Positions 54,301 to 64,000 of a DNA stretch of 64,000 nucleotides are shown in pieces (the first letter of the stretch is position 1; the number at the start of each line of letters is the position of its first letter). The translations under genes and the position numbers were made by a program. The DNA is from Pogona vitticeps (lineage: Eukaryota > Chordata > Lepidosauria > Squamata > Agamidae). Where the stretch lies: positions 177,441,501 through 177,505,500 of the forward strand of contig NC_135787.1 of assembly GCF_051106095.1 (NCBI RefSeq). Reading direction: 5' to 3'. A model generated the notes under the pieces. The model ran no database searches and was not told where the DNA came from. It was given only the letters and a program-made list of their open reading frames with translations.

Positions 54301-55634
54301 TAGTCTCAGATTTAGATGAAGGGGGAGGTAAACACAGGGAAAGACAGAGGTTAAAAACACACATAATTACAATAAAATGTAATCTTAATTACAAGGCTCT
54401 TTTCCTTCCGTTCCCTCAGCAATTAAGGAGCCGTTGCAGAGAGCTGATGACTCAATATGGTGCTTAAGGAAGTAGATAAAGTAACTGGATACCATGCAGG
54501 GCATGAATTGGGTCACAAGACCTCTTGTTGTCTTGAAAGCAAAGCCATAGCCTTGGGGCTTTTTTCCTCCTAGAATTAATTCCTGCTCGCAGAGAATTGA
54601 TGGATGCTATGACAGTAGCCAGCAGTCGGTATTGATCTTGAAATGTCGCTCCTGCTTTAGGACGAGCTGTTTGGTGCATATGTGGTGTCAGCTCAAATGC
54701 TTGCCTAGTCTAACAGGAATGCCTGCTTTATAACAGGAAAGTAATTGATGGTATTCACTGCAACAGTGGTGGCAGTTTGCCTTGATTTGGCAGCTTAAAA
54801 AGGGAATTATGCAAAATCACAGAGAGCATTTGACTTGTCAGACCCGGTTCCTGTCAAACCAAGGGAAGGGCGGTATGAATGCAGTCTGTAACCTTTCAGG
54901 TCCCAGGCTGAACCCATGCTCTGGAGTCAAACGTGGAGTTAGAGATGGTATCAGAATGCTGAACAGGGATCAACAATCAGAGCATACTATACCAATTTTA
55001 TAACAACTGCTTCCAGAATCGGTTAGAAGTACCAACACTGACTTAGGTTAGCTTGATCCCAAGCTGCTGTGGGCTTCCGAGAACCCACTTTTTGCTCATA
55101 TGGACATGCCCAGACCTTAACACCAACTTCAGAACTCTGCTTTGTGTTATGAAAATGTAACGAGTGAACCCTAGGCCCAGCATTTTCTTCATGTTCACAG
55201 TTATGGACTGCCATTTGTGAGGTGATTTATTGTAGTACTACTTTCCTGCTTTTTAAACAGTGAAGTACTTTATATTTTTTGTGGGTATTTTTAAAACAGT
55301 TTATTAATTTAGTTTGATTCTTGTTTCTTGCTATAATAACATTCATGCTTTACGAATTTGCCACTGGATCTTTGATTGTTCAATGAATATACATTAAATA
55401 TATATTTCTAGAGTATCTTATGGTAAAAGAAGATAATCTTGAATGATTTTTTTCCCATCTTTCTCCTGAAGGCAAAAAGTTTGCTGTGGAATTATTTACA
55501 AAGGTCGCTTTGGAGAAGTCCTTATAGACACTCATCTCTTCAAACCCTGCTGTAGTAATAAAAAGTCCACAGCCGAGAAGCCTGAACTGCAAGGCCCTCA
55601 GTCCCCAACCATGTCCAACCAAGAAGAGTGGTGA
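48183..55634 (+). CDS. SINHCAF: SINHCAF (FAM60A), complete five-exon coding region
   Basis: SIN3-HDAC complex-associated factor, a nuclear subunit of the SIN3 histone-deacetylase co-repressor. Coding exons 48183-48310, 50330-50429, 52505-52631, 54001-54151, 55472-55634 total 669 nt: 222 residues plus TGA. MFGFHKPKMYRS starts the protein; the ATG is the first in its exon after the acceptor. Cys16, 17, 19, 41, 53 and 56 form the atypical GATA-like zinc finger (CCIC...C...CNAC), followed by the basic VLLVKRWKKLPAGSKKNW. The middle is Lys-rich, then a Ser-rich acidic stretch (SPCYSNQSDDGSDTEM). The end holds FSFLDLTYWKRQKVCCGIIY and KGRFGEVLIDTHLFKPCC. Human is 221 residues and near-identical as recalled. 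All junctions keep phase. Confidence 0.97.
48373..48714 (+). mobile_element. Sauria-type SINE (tRNA head, Bov-B-like tail)
   Basis: GGGACGTGGTGGCCCTGTGG starts the tRNA-related head; GTCAGAAGACCAGCAGTCGT and AAGATCAAATCCAGGCATCG (box B region) follow, then GTGAGTAGACAAATAGGTAC and the tail GACACGACTGGACTAAATGT...CCTTTACCTTTA, shared with Bov-B LINEs. Flanks AGATGGCTTCCA and AGACAGCTTCCC look like a slightly decayed target duplication. The family is known from squamates and marks the genome as such. Nearly full length. Confidence 0.87.
49170..49313. mobile_element. hAT MITE with perfect 8-bp target duplication
   Basis: CAGTGGTTCCCAACCTTGGG and TTGGGAACCACTG are inverted. CTATAAGG flanks it at 49162-49169 and 49314-49321. 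144 bp, of the same group as 44261-44396 but more diverged inside. Confidence 0.92.
49618..50035. mobile_element. Tigger-like MITE
   Basis: CAGTGGTGCCTTGCTTAACG and GCAAGGCACCAATG, TA on both sides. It contains GCTGATCGGCAGTTCC, AAAATGGCCGCC, and the inner inverted pair GCGATGATCAGT and ACCGATCATCGC near 49720-49755. Closest relative in the window is 52921-53341. Confidence 0.87.
50330..50429 (+). CDS. SINHCAF: SINHCAF coding exon 2
   Basis: Acceptor ttctctccacag, donor AATCAT|gtaggt. It encodes LHEARSGDICNACVLLVKRW and KKLPAGSKKNWNH, the second half of the zinc finger and a basic segment. Phase 2 to phase 0. Confidence 0.96.
50430..52504 (+). other. SINHCAF intron with one MITE
   Basis: Apart from the element at 51971-52316 and a decayed hAT-like stretch at about 50604-50670 (GACTACAGCCCCCAGAATCC), nothing is recognised. 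Confidence 0.5.
51971..52316. mobile_element. MITE, TA-flanked, with GC-rich centre
   Basis: CCATACTTTTCTTGTACACG and TATACACAGAAAAATATAG are imperfect inverted ends, TA outside each. ATAAGATGACCCTC near the left and ATAAAATGACCCTCCATTTT near the right are direct, not inverted, copies. The centre (52050-52230) is rich in CTG/CCG-like triplets. Confidence 0.7.
52505..52631 (+). CDS. SINHCAF: SINHCAF coding exon 3
   Basis: Acceptor tctttctcag, donor CACA|gtatgt. It encodes VVDARAGPSLKTTLKPKKMK and NQISKLQKELKRH, a lysine-rich segment. Phase 0 to phase 1. Confidence 0.96.
52632..54000 (+). other. SINHCAF intron with one Tigger-like MITE
   Basis: A decayed hAT-type segment is at about 52745-52840 (GACTAAAGTTCCCATGACCC). 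The Tigger-like element follows at 52921-53341. The remainder is unassigned. Confidence 0.5.
52921..53341. mobile_element. Tigger-like MITE
   Basis: CAGTGGTGCCTCGCTTAACG and GCGAGGCACCACTG, TA both sides, 421 bp. It shares GCTGATTGGCGGTTCC, AAAATGGCCGCC and TTTCTGGGACGGATTCC with the copy at 49618, so both derive from one recent source. Confidence 0.9.
54001..54151 (+). CDS. SINHCAF: SINHCAF coding exon 4
   Basis: Acceptor ccactcttgcag, donor AAAAG|gtgaaa. It encodes the serine-rich SDAHSTTSSASPAQSPCYSN, the acidic DDGSDTEM and the start of the conserved C-terminal region FSFLDLTYWK. Phase 1 to phase 2. Confidence 0.96.
54152..55471 (+). other. SINHCAF last intron, nothing recognised
   Basis: 1.3 kb, mixed composition, AT-rich toward the acceptor. 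Short open frames on both strands have no family likeness. Confidence 0.5.
55472..55634 (+). CDS. SINHCAF: SINHCAF last coding exon
   Basis: Acceptor tttctcctgaag. It encodes QKVCCGIIYKGRFGEVLIDT and HLFKPCCSNKK, then a variable tail ending SNQEEW and TGA at 55632-55634. The tail is one residue longer than recalled for human. Confidence 0.96.
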
Positions 55635-55830
55635 CTTCCACAGCTAACTGCAACCGACATAGGTGGAACCCCTTGCTCTCTCTCAAAATGCTTGAAAGTC
55701 AACTGCTCCTCACTTTGGAGGCTTGCTATGCTGCCAAAAGACTGATTTTTCTCCTGAACTCCTTAAGGATTTTTTAAACTGCTTCAGTTCCACTAATTCA
55801 GAATCCTGTTCTTATCTCTTCAGAAAAGAC

Positions 55831-55838
55831 TGTAAATA
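55831..55838 (+). promoter_or_regulatory. Pumilio-response-like motif
   Basis: TGTAAATA on the mRNA strand about 200 bases past the SINHCAF stop; a second copy is at 58228-58235. Motif-based only. Confidence 0.4.
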
Positions 55839-58477
55839 TTTAAGATGTGCTAAAATTCCTTGTTGAGCTGAATGCTGCTGCATGCCACCTCTGTTCAGCC
55901 TCTTTCCCCTCACAACTGTTCCTCACATGATTGACCATGAGGTTGGTAAAATATGTATGTAGCATGTATTTCTGTCAGAGAAGCAGTAGTCACATTTGGT
56001 ATGTTAAGATTTTAGCCAGTCACTTTTTGTTTCCTCCCTGTGAGGAAAATAATAATTGTTACTCTACAGCATAGATTTACATACTAAAGTTTGTACAGAA
56101 TTTCCTTACTATGTATATGTTGTAAAGGTGGGGAGCTCTTAATTCTTACTACTGATGTTTGAACAGTGCTGAGGAACAAGGTCAAGCTGATATTTTTGGC
56201 CTACTAAAAGAGTGTGTTTGAAGGGAAAGAGAGAGATGATCAGCGTTAGGCAAAGTTAATGAGTTCCAAGGTTGGTCATACAGAGGAGGAAATGACTTCG
56301 TACTGGACCAAGCAATCTTTCTTCCTACAACATGTGGCCCATGCATGATTTATGGATGCAGATTACAGAATTTTTGGGGGGAGTCAGGAATTCCTTTGTA
56401 GTAATTTAGACCAACGTTTGCAAATGTCATGTTTGCTCATCTTGTAGCGTTATAAAGGGCAAACATTCCATACCGTTTCCGGTTCTTGTTTGAATACCAG
56501 TTATGTTTTCTCTGATTTAGGATCAATTAAGCTTCAGCCCTGTACCCACATACCTGGGAGTAAACCTTGCTGAGCTCAGTCAGGGTGTCAGAGGATTTTT
56601 ATTTTTTTATTTTTTATTTTTTATTTTTTGGACCACATCTCCCAGAACCCCTCAGCCATGTTCAATGAAGAGTTCCAGGATTTATGATCCAAATTTTTAA
56701 CATTTTCAGGGTCTGACTTATGAAACAGACCAGTGTGAGATCACATTTTAACTGCACAATGTTTCATTGTTTTCAATGAGTCTCATAGAGTAGTCTCATA
56801 GAGTAATAAAACATAGAAAGAAAACAACCATAGAACCAATTATTTGTAGGAACAGCAATCTGTTTAAAACGACAGAATAGCCAGGGAGCCCACTGTTCTG
56901 CCGTCCTAACCAAGCGCCTGAACAGCAGTGACATGGTAATCATTCTTAATTATAACAGAAAACCAAGTGCTAATGAAAGTTCAGAATCCTCTTCTTCCTT
57001 TGGTTCTGTGCTGACTTTGCTGATTACATATCCGGAACAAAAAAAAGGCAATGATTAATCCCTCACTTGTGCACAATGACATGGTATGACCAAAGCAGAG
57101 AGAGGTCTAAGTGTATGCTGCATGTTAGCAGAAGTGAGGGTTCCCACTTTAGATACATACTATAAAATGTGTGTATAAAAGGTATGCATTTAACACAGCA
57201 TAAACAACTATAACACTTCTCTTCTGTACTCTTAACCTGTAGCACTGTTCCCAGACCGGAGGGGGCTTCTAATGTGTTGGACTACAATTCCATCCTCCCC
57301 CCCCCCCATGTATAGTCTGTCTGGCGGGCCTCCAAATTGGGGAAGACTGAAGGATAGTGCTGCCTTCTAAGGCTACATCATGAACAGACTCTCCCCCCCC
57401 CCCATTGACTTAAATTCATGTGTCAGTCCAATTTAACAGGAGTAAATCCACCCTGGAATAAACATTATTTCTTTTTCATTGAGCCTTATTCCAAAAGCCC
57501 GCCCCCCGTGAGCCATTCCTGTTATACCTCTCCTCCTTCACATCTCCCCTCTAAAGTGCCTTCAGTCCTTTTTTAACCACTCTTCACGTGCCCAACAACC
57601 GATACATCCTTACTGGGGCCACTCATTAAATCGTCTTTGCATCACTGCATTAACTGACCAACACACAGACATGTGACGCGCCTGGCGATTTCTTCCAACA
57701 GATTCATACATGTCCTGTGACAAAGGCCTCTCCCATAGTTCTATTTTTTTTTTTTTACATTATTTTACTGTTTGGGCTGAGAAAGAGATTTTTTTTTTTG
57801 ACAGTCACTATAGTAATAGCTTCAGGATTTAATAAGGGGCTTAATAACATCAGGTGTTTTTTTTTCCTGAAGCTCAGCAAATATAAGGGCTAGCAATCTG
57901 TTTTGTTTTTTTACTGAGTCCAGTGAAAATTTCCGTAAGATATGTAGTGTGTGTCTGCTTCTAGGGGCGATATAATGGCCTCTCCAGGAAGTATACGGTC
58001 GCTTTGTAGTTCACATAGTTTTTATCACTTTACGGTGAAAGGGTGAGAATTTCAACCTGCTTTCTGCAGTGCACTACTACACAAACATGCCTGTGGGCTT
58101 TTTAAAAAACTTTTTGTTGTTGTTGAACCATGAATTCATAGGTTGATGTATCAGGAAAAAAAATGTGAAATTGAAATACTGTCTTCCTTCATTTTTTTTA
58201 GGGTTCCTTTTTTGCTCTCTTTCCTGCTGTAAATAGGAGAAATATTCTAAAAGGAGGATAAAATAGATCTTTATTTGTAACTGACTAGCTACTTAGCAGT
58301 TTTGCTGGGTTGGTAATCTCTGAAGAATGCACACAAAAGTCGAGAATGTTTTCATTGTCTCCTTATTAGCATACATTTTGTTTTAGTTGTTTTTTAAATG
58401 GCCAATGATTCTATGCATTTACAGCTGCAGTGTGAAACCATGTGCTATATAATATGGATCATCTCCTCTACTTCTGT

Positions 58478-58490
58478 ATTTATTTATTTA
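58478..58490 (+). promoter_or_regulatory. AU-rich element, three overlapping ATTTA
   Basis: ATTTATTTATTTA about 200 bases upstream of the poly(A) signal. Overlapping pentamers are typical of destabilising elements bound by TTP- or HuR-type proteins. Function is inferred. Confidence 0.5.
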
Positions 58491-58691
58491 TTACTACAAC
58501 AGCAGACTGTGTTTCCCTCTGCCCCCCTCTTTTTCCTCCTCCTTCCTGAGTAGTAATGCAAGATGAATTGTATGTAGTTATGCACTTTGTATTAACGTAG
58601 TAGAAATCTATGGAACCTGTTTTTATACTTTTTTTAATATTGTTTATACACTTGTAATCCAAGCTTTTTTAAAAAAGAAACTAGGGTGATT

Positions 58692-58697
58692 AATAAA
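58692..58697 (+). terminator. SINHCAF: Poly(A) signal of SINHCAF
   Basis: AATAAA in GATTAATAAAGATTTTAGGC, followed by T-rich sequence (TTTTCTTTCTGTTTTTC) suitable as a downstream element. Best candidate for the 3' end. Confidence 0.75.
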
Positions 58698-58715
58698 GAT
58701 TTTAGGCTTATTTAG

Positions 58716-59659
58716 AAAAAAATATATGTTTTCTTTCTGTTTTTCTAAAGTTTCTGTTGGGTTTTATTGGTCTAGTCTTTGGATAGGTATTATTAGCCCC
58801 AGAAATGTGGGTGGAAGCTCTAGGAAAGCAGTGGCTATGGGAGGCTTTAGTGCTGATGCCCTCTTCCAAGAAGGCGTGGTATTATCTTGCAGAGATGGGA
58901 TGGGAAGGGCAAAGAAGGATTTAAGTGGTATTTTAAAAAATAATTTAGGTTGCAGTTCTATAGGGCAGACGAGTGAACACTTTTGGTATAACAATTGTTT
59001 GGTATTGTGGCGTAGGTATGTTTTTGCAATTCCAAAATATTTCCTAATCACTGTAACAGTGAAGATAAGAGTGTGGCCTAAATGGGGCCCTGGTTTAGGT
59101 TTATTGCATCATAATATTTTTAGCATGGATTAATGAAAAAGTAACTTGTTTACACAGATATTCTTACTTGCCAACCCATTATCATGTTTGTTTTGTTTTT
59201 AAACTTTTCGCTGTCACCATAAGGAATATGGAGGATTTTTAATATATAATTTTACTTAATTTATGTATCAAATTTTGTTTACTACTTAGGATCCTGAGGT
59301 CTTCAAGTGGTTTGCAACTGGTTTTCTAGAATTTCTAACACGGCCTTTATTAAGCTAGCCCAATGATGACTGCTAGAACATGCACTACATATAATGCCAT
59401 AAATTAAACTGCCTAGCCTTATTGATCAGGGGCAGGGTGGGGGACATTAATTCCCCTTTTTAACTACCAGTACCATCTTCCTGTCAAGATTTTAGACCCA
59501 CGGGGACTTCAGGCTGATTCAGTTGTGATGTCCTCATGTCTTGGTGTTGCAAATCCAGTGACCAAGCAAAGTGTAAGTTTCAATGAACTTAATGAGACTT
59601 TCTTCTGAGTATATACACATTGTTAAGACTGTAAAGACTGTATGGAAGTAAAACCATAA
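58716..59659. other. Intergenic downstream of SINHCAF
   Basis: No recognised element. A 135-codon plus-strand frame at 58726-59133 has no splice or family support. Confidence 0.45.
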
Positions 59660-60049
59660 AGAAGGCTGACTGCCGAAGAATTGATGCTTTTGAATTGTGG
59701 TGCTAGAGGAGACTCTTGAGAGTCCCCTGGACTGCAAGGAGAACAAACCTATCCATTTTGAAGGAAATCAACCTGGAGTGTTCACTGGAAGGACAGATCC
59801 TGTAGTTGAGGCTCCAGTACTTTGGCCATCTCATGAGAAGAGAAGACTCCCTGGAAAAGACCCTGATGTTAGGAAAGTGTGAAGGCAAGAGGAGAAGGGG
59901 ACGACAGAGGATGAGATGATTGGACAGTGTCATTGAAGCAACCAACATTAATTTGACCCAACTCTGGAAGGCAGTGGAAGACAAGAGGGCCTGGCGTGCT
60001 CTGGTCCATGGGGTCACGAACCGGACATGTCTTAACGACTAAACAACAA
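59660..60049 (+). mobile_element. Bov-B (RTE) LINE 3' end
   Basis: AAGGCTGACTGCCGAAGAAT, ATTGATGCTTTTGAATTGTG, TCCAGTACTTTGGCCATCTC, GAAGGCAAGAGGAGAAGGGG and GTCCATGGGGTCACGAACCG follow the end of Bov-B ORF2; the peptide shows YFGHLMRR, then GRQRM and the LTQLWKAVEDKRAWRAL end. CTAAACAACAA closes it. It is 5'-truncated and has at least one frame break. Its tail type is shared with the SINE at 48373. Confidence 0.85.
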
Positions 60050-60681
60050 GACTGTAAATGTATTTGTTCAACATTATTAAGCTCTTTCTATAAAAGTGTT
60101 CTAACAGTCTTCCGTTAGTTGACTATGGTAGAATTTTAATTTACATTGGAAGTGTTTCTTCAGTCTGGAGAAAATTGAACAGGCATTTAATTAGGCAAAG
60201 TTTTTTACTTCAAAATAAATCATGTTCTAAAACTAGATAGCTATAAGAATATATTGAATACCTGGACAAGAAAGCTATGCATAGTTTTTGACACATAGTT
60301 CTTGAATAAAAAGCAGGCCTCTGACAGCCTTTGAGAGCCTCAGGGTATCCTGTTTAATGCACTCCCTTGAAATCTGTATATGATCACTGAGGCCCACAAG
60401 ATGGAGTTGCTTGCATAAGAAATCCCCAAAGCTTCAATGTTAAACTTATCATTGCATTTAACTCCAGCTAAGTGGTCACAGCATTCCACTTCAACCTCAT
60501 TCTAAGCCAACATTGTTTTGTTAGAAATTCTGCAGAATGGGCCACACCAAGATTGTCTAATATTTATTCACCTCATTGTCTCTCATAGTTTGAAAATCAG
60601 TGTTCTCCTAATGTGAGTCTGGAAATTGGTAAGGCTTTCAAGTCATGATTCTGGAATTAGGTTTTGGTGCGAACCCTAGGA
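60050..60681. other. Intergenic, unassigned
   Basis: AT-rich, no element recognised. Confidence 0.45.
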
Positions 60682-60998
60682 CAGGGGTCCCCAAAGTTTT
60701 CCCAACCGCGGACCAATTGGAGAAATGTGTGGCACACCCGCAGGGGGACAGAGCTTGGGCACATGCATATGTTGTGCTTGCAGGGGGGCACTCGTGCACA
60801 TGCGCTCGCAGGGGGTGGAATGCGTTTGCGTGCATGTGCACATCACGCTTGCTCGGGGGCACTTGTGCACAAGCACACGGCACGCTCGGGCAGAACGTAC
60901 TTGCGCGCATGCGTGCGACAGTGCTCGCAGGGGAGTAGGAGATCTGTATCCGTGGCCCAATCCTGGATAGGCCGCAGACCGGGGGTTGGGGACCTCTG
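60682..60998. mobile_element. hAT MITE with CpG/CA-rich core
   Basis: CAGGGGTCCCCAAAGTTTTC and GGGGGTTGGGGACCTCTG are inverted ends. CCCTAGGA (60674-60681) and CCGTAGGA (60999-61006) are the 8-bp target copies with one mismatch. The core repeats GGGGGCACTCGTGCACATGC-like units with many GCATG motifs. Confidence 0.85.
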
Positions 60999-61090
60999 CC
61001 GTAGGATATCAGCTCCTACTCATGTGTCTTTTTTCACTGACCGAAAACAAGACAAGAAAAAATAAAGGATGGATCACGAGGTAGAATAAG

Positions 61091-63735
61091 GGCAGGTTGC
61101 TTACCTGTAAATTCTTCAAATGCTAATCTGTTAATTCAAGCATTTGGGTTTTCTCTGTGCCTATGTGGAGACCTTTAGAACATTCTAGAGCCTGAAATAG
61201 TTAATTCATGCTCCCTCCAATGTGCGTACTCCCCACCCCCTCCTGCTGATTCTCAGTTCCCCCAGTCTGCCGCTGGTAAAGATACATGAATCGTGTGGCA
61301 GACTAACGGGAGGATGGGTGGGTTGTGTGAATTGACACGTGACCACTCGAAGAACTACAGTTACAGGTAAGAAACGTTGTCAATGGTATGTATGAATTAC
61401 ACTTACAGATGACTGGCAAGCTCACTTACTAACTCATGGGATGTCACATCAAAACAGAAAAAATGACTGCTCTTGTCAAAAGTAGTGTCTACGAGCTTTG
61501 CCCTGACATTCAATCTGTAGTGCTTGAATAATGTCAGAGGTGGGGACCATGTTGCTGCTTTACAAATGTCTCTTAATGGAACACCTTTAAGAAATGCCAT
61601 TGAAACAGCAGCTGCTTTAGCTGATCACTCTTTCAAAATGGTGGCACTGGTTTCTTTGCTATTTGGTAAGCCAAGGTGTTCATTGCGCTTTTGGAAAAAT
61701 GTTGGGACAAGACACACTTGCTCTTTCTAGATCCTTGGTAGTTGAAAAACAATCTAGAAGACTCCTGGAACTGTTTAGTTCTGGATGTGTGAAAAGCCAA
61801 AGCCCTGTGAACATCCAAAGTATGCAACATTTTTCTACCCTGTTTCCCTGAAAATAAGACCTAACCTGATAATAAACCCTAGTATGATTTTTCAGGATGT
61901 TCATAATATAAGCCCTACTCCAAAAATAAGGTCTAGTTAAGTGAAACCCCACCCTCCATCCTTGTGCAGCAACCAGAAGAAGATGACATGGCTGTATTTG
62001 AATAGATGTAGATTGTTGTACATGAAAACAATAAAACATCCCCTGAAAATAAGCCCTAATGTGGGTTTGTTTTGTTTTGTTTTGTGGGTTTTTTTTTTTT
62101 TTTTTTTTTTTTTGAGTAAAAATCAATGTAAGGCCCTGTCTTATTTTCAGGGAAACAGTAAATCTGAAATTGGAGATGAAAAAAATGTAGGTGGTAAGTT
62201 GAGGTGAAAAATCCAAAACTACTATAGTCAGGAATAAAAAGTCAGGAACATTATCACCTTGTCCTTATACAATTGTAGAAAGGGTGGATCGCATCGAACC
62301 ACACACAGTAGTGGAGTAGGAGTGTATACACATCTGGGTATATGTTCCTGAGGCCCTTTAAAAACTTTTAAAGGACTGGGTGTCTAAAGAAGCATGAGGC
62401 CTTGGAACTGTGAGCTTGATTTGCTACTATACTTTTAATAAAGAATAGAACATGTCACTTTCTTTCACGTGTAGTAAGCACATGACAGTATGAGCGTGGG
62501 AGGAAAGCAAGGCTTCCTTATTGAATTCACGAAGCGTACACATTTCATCCACTTATATTTGTAGTTCTGCCTAGTGGAAAGCTTCCTAGCCTTTTGGACA
62601 GTCCATTTCAATTGTGAATTCTCCATGGCGTAAACCTCGGCCAGGCTAGTTATGGGTGATGGATTTTTCCCTGGGTGTTGAGTTATCAAGTCTAGTATCA
62701 TTGGCAGTTGATAAGTGTCCACTGCCATTTGGCTCAAAGTTGTGAACCAAGCCTGGCACAGCCACCATGGGGCAACCAGTATCATGTTGGCCTTGTTTTG
62801 GTGAAGCCTTACTACTCTGTGGAGGAGTGGAACCGGAGGAAGATAGACTTTTTCACGAATGAACCATGAAGGCATCTTTAAGTGAGTTCTTTCCCTGACC
62901 TGTCCATGAGCAATACTTTTTGCACTTCCTGTTGAATCTGTTTGCAAACATGTCAAATTCTCGTTTGCCTCAGTGAATGCAAATGTCTTTGATTATGTCT
63001 GGGGACAGTTCCCATTCAGGAATGTTTGTCCCTTTTGCTCAGATAATTGATTATTTCATTGTCCTTTCCTGCCACATGAATCAACATTGGAAAGGTATGA
63101 CGTTCCACACACCATTCCCACTGTTGGACCTCCTGGTACAGAAAGGACACACATTCCACCTTATTTGTTTATGTAGTATGCAGTGGTTGTGTTGTCTGTG
63201 GCCACTTGTGCTACTTTGCCGATTATCGTTGTTTCAAATACTTTTAAGGTCTTAATTACAGTAACATCTCTAGTGTGTTTATGTGTATATGCTTTTTTTG
63301 TTTGGACCACAGGACATGGGTTTGACGGTTGTGACAATGTGCCCCAAACAATTAAGATTACATCTGTTGTAATTTGGATATTGGATTGGAGCTGGTAGTG
63401 CTTGTCCACCAAATTAGCTGATCTGCCAGTTCCTTGGCACCTCTAAAAATTGCTCTTGGTTAGAATGTTGAAGGAAGACAGACACCTATCCTGGAGAGAC
63501 TTCATTCTCCAACAAACATGAGAAATCACTGCTGTGATTGAGGACATCAGTCTGAGGAGTCTTTGAGCCATGTAATCTGTGATGGATGCATTGGGTGTAC
63601 ATGTCTTTGTTAAGGTCAGAAGCTTATCTGTCCTGTTGAAGTAAGCATGCTCTTGCAGTCGAGAGTTCAACATGGCACTAACGTATTGCACCATTCTCTT
63701 ATGCCTTAATTACGACTTTTCTAAGTTTACTTGAA
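61091..63735 (-). mobile_element. DIRS-type tyrosine-recombinase retrotransposon, broken fossil
   Basis: Reading on the minus strand, the right part has reverse-transcriptase C-terminal likeness, then an RNase H segment (VATDNTTTAYYINK), then a recombinase region (LHTLDVHRALAF; KGVPLRDICKAATWS; HYRLNV). The left end has the sauropsid DIRS terminal signature TTGCTTACCTGTAA with the opposed GTTACAGGTAAG at about 61350-61372. The gag and early RT part is not seen. It is clearly broken with many breaks, so moderately old. A MITE (61838-62158) sits in the recombinase region. Limits are approximate. Confidence 0.78.
61838..62158. mobile_element. MITE inserted in the DIRS fossil
   Basis: CCCTGTTTCCCTGAAAATAA and TTATTTTCAGGGAAACAG are inverted ends, TA on both sides. 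An internal T-run (62090-62113) and AAAATAAGCCCTAA copies are present. It is younger than its host element. Confidence 0.85.
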
Positions 63736-63772
63736 GACTGATTGTTACATACAGCACTGATGTTACCTGTCT

Positions 63773-64000
63773 GTCATGGGTTTGGAGGGAAAGTTCCAGC
63801 CTATGGGGAGTGGAAGGCGGGACATCAGGAGGAGGGGCTGTACTGTATATATATGTGGAGTTTGTGTGGAGAAGTTAGGAGAAGCTGGAGAAGAGCTGAG
63901 ACAAGAAGCTTGAGTGGGAGTCTGTGTGTCAGACAGGGTACTACTGTGTGTCAGTCAGTACCAACCTGATAGGTTCAGGTGTCTGTATGGTTAGCCAGAA
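63773..64000 (+). mobile_element. Possible start of an LTR, cut by the window edge
   Basis: TGTCATGGGTTTGGAGGG is an LTR-like TG start, followed about 70 bases later by TATATATATGTGGAG as a possible TATA box and repeated TGTGTCAGTC-like text. No body is visible, so family and state cannot be given. It could also be an unrelated repeat. Confidence 0.3.

Larger units (their letters stand above)
55635..58715 (+). other. SINHCAF: SINHCAF 3' UTR
   Basis: About 3.1 kb from stop to just past the AATAAA at 58692. Low repeat content; a (TTTTTTA)n stretch with a decayed hAT-type segment lies at about 56597-56700, and homopolymer C-runs at 57296-57307 and 57392-57403. Pumilio-type and AU-rich motifs are listed separately. 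Confidence 0.8.

Noticed and set aside
60645-61065. Cys/His-rich frames of 97-133 codons
   Set aside because: Produced by the GCATG/CACA-rich core of a hAT MITE; the Cys/His pattern has no zinc-finger spacing.

Overview
The window is nuclear DNA of a squamate reptile, most likely a lizard. Evidence: two vertebrate genes with GT-AG introns and a CpG-island promoter, plus a reptile-type repeat load (a Sauria-type SINE with a Bov-B-like tail, a Bov-B LINE 3' end, CR1/L2-like LINE tails, tRNA-derived SINEs, a DIRS fossil, many hAT and Tigger-like MITEs, long microsatellites). No prokaryotic gene, CRISPR array or operon is present. Species cannot be fixed from the sequence alone.

Region 1 (1-28 kb, + strand) holds the last twelve coding exons of DENND5B, 528 residues from inside the first RUN domain through the PLAT domain and the second RUN domain to a stop at 20877-20879. 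The DENN module and start codon lie upstream of the window. All coding junctions keep frame and phase. Introns hold LINE and SINE tails, MITEs and a decayed U1 snRNA copy (13680-13834). The 3' UTR follows, with candidate poly(A) signals at 24340 and 28033; three inverted-repeat elements and a MITE carrying a 115-bp tandem array lie in or after it.

Region 2 (28-38.4 kb) is intergenic and rich in repeats: a CR1 3' end, three Tigger-like MITEs, a 0.93-kb hAT with a CpG-rich core, an L2/CR1-like LINE fragment and a tRNA-derived SINE.

Region 3 (38.4-58.7 kb, + strand) is SINHCAF (FAM60A), a SIN3-HDAC subunit. A roughly 3-kb CpG island has CRE, NRF1, CCAAT and TATA-like motifs and probably a noncoding first exon. 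After a 9-kb first intron that ends beside a 192-bp (CT)n tract, five coding exons give a complete 222-residue protein. The 3.1-kb 3' UTR has Pumilio and AU-rich motifs and a poly(A) signal at 58692.

Region 4 (58.7-64 kb) is downstream repeat sequence: a Bov-B 3' end, a hAT element, a broken DIRS retrotransposon on the minus strand with a MITE inserted in it, and an LTR-like start at the window edge. The same-strand DENND5B-SINHCAF order matches the human 12p11 arrangement as I recall it and supports calling the first gene DENND5B rather than its paralogue DENND5A. The two genes have no known shared pathway. The most distinctive content is the dense set of TA-flanked Tigger-like MITEs with conserved internal hairpins and YY1-like cores.
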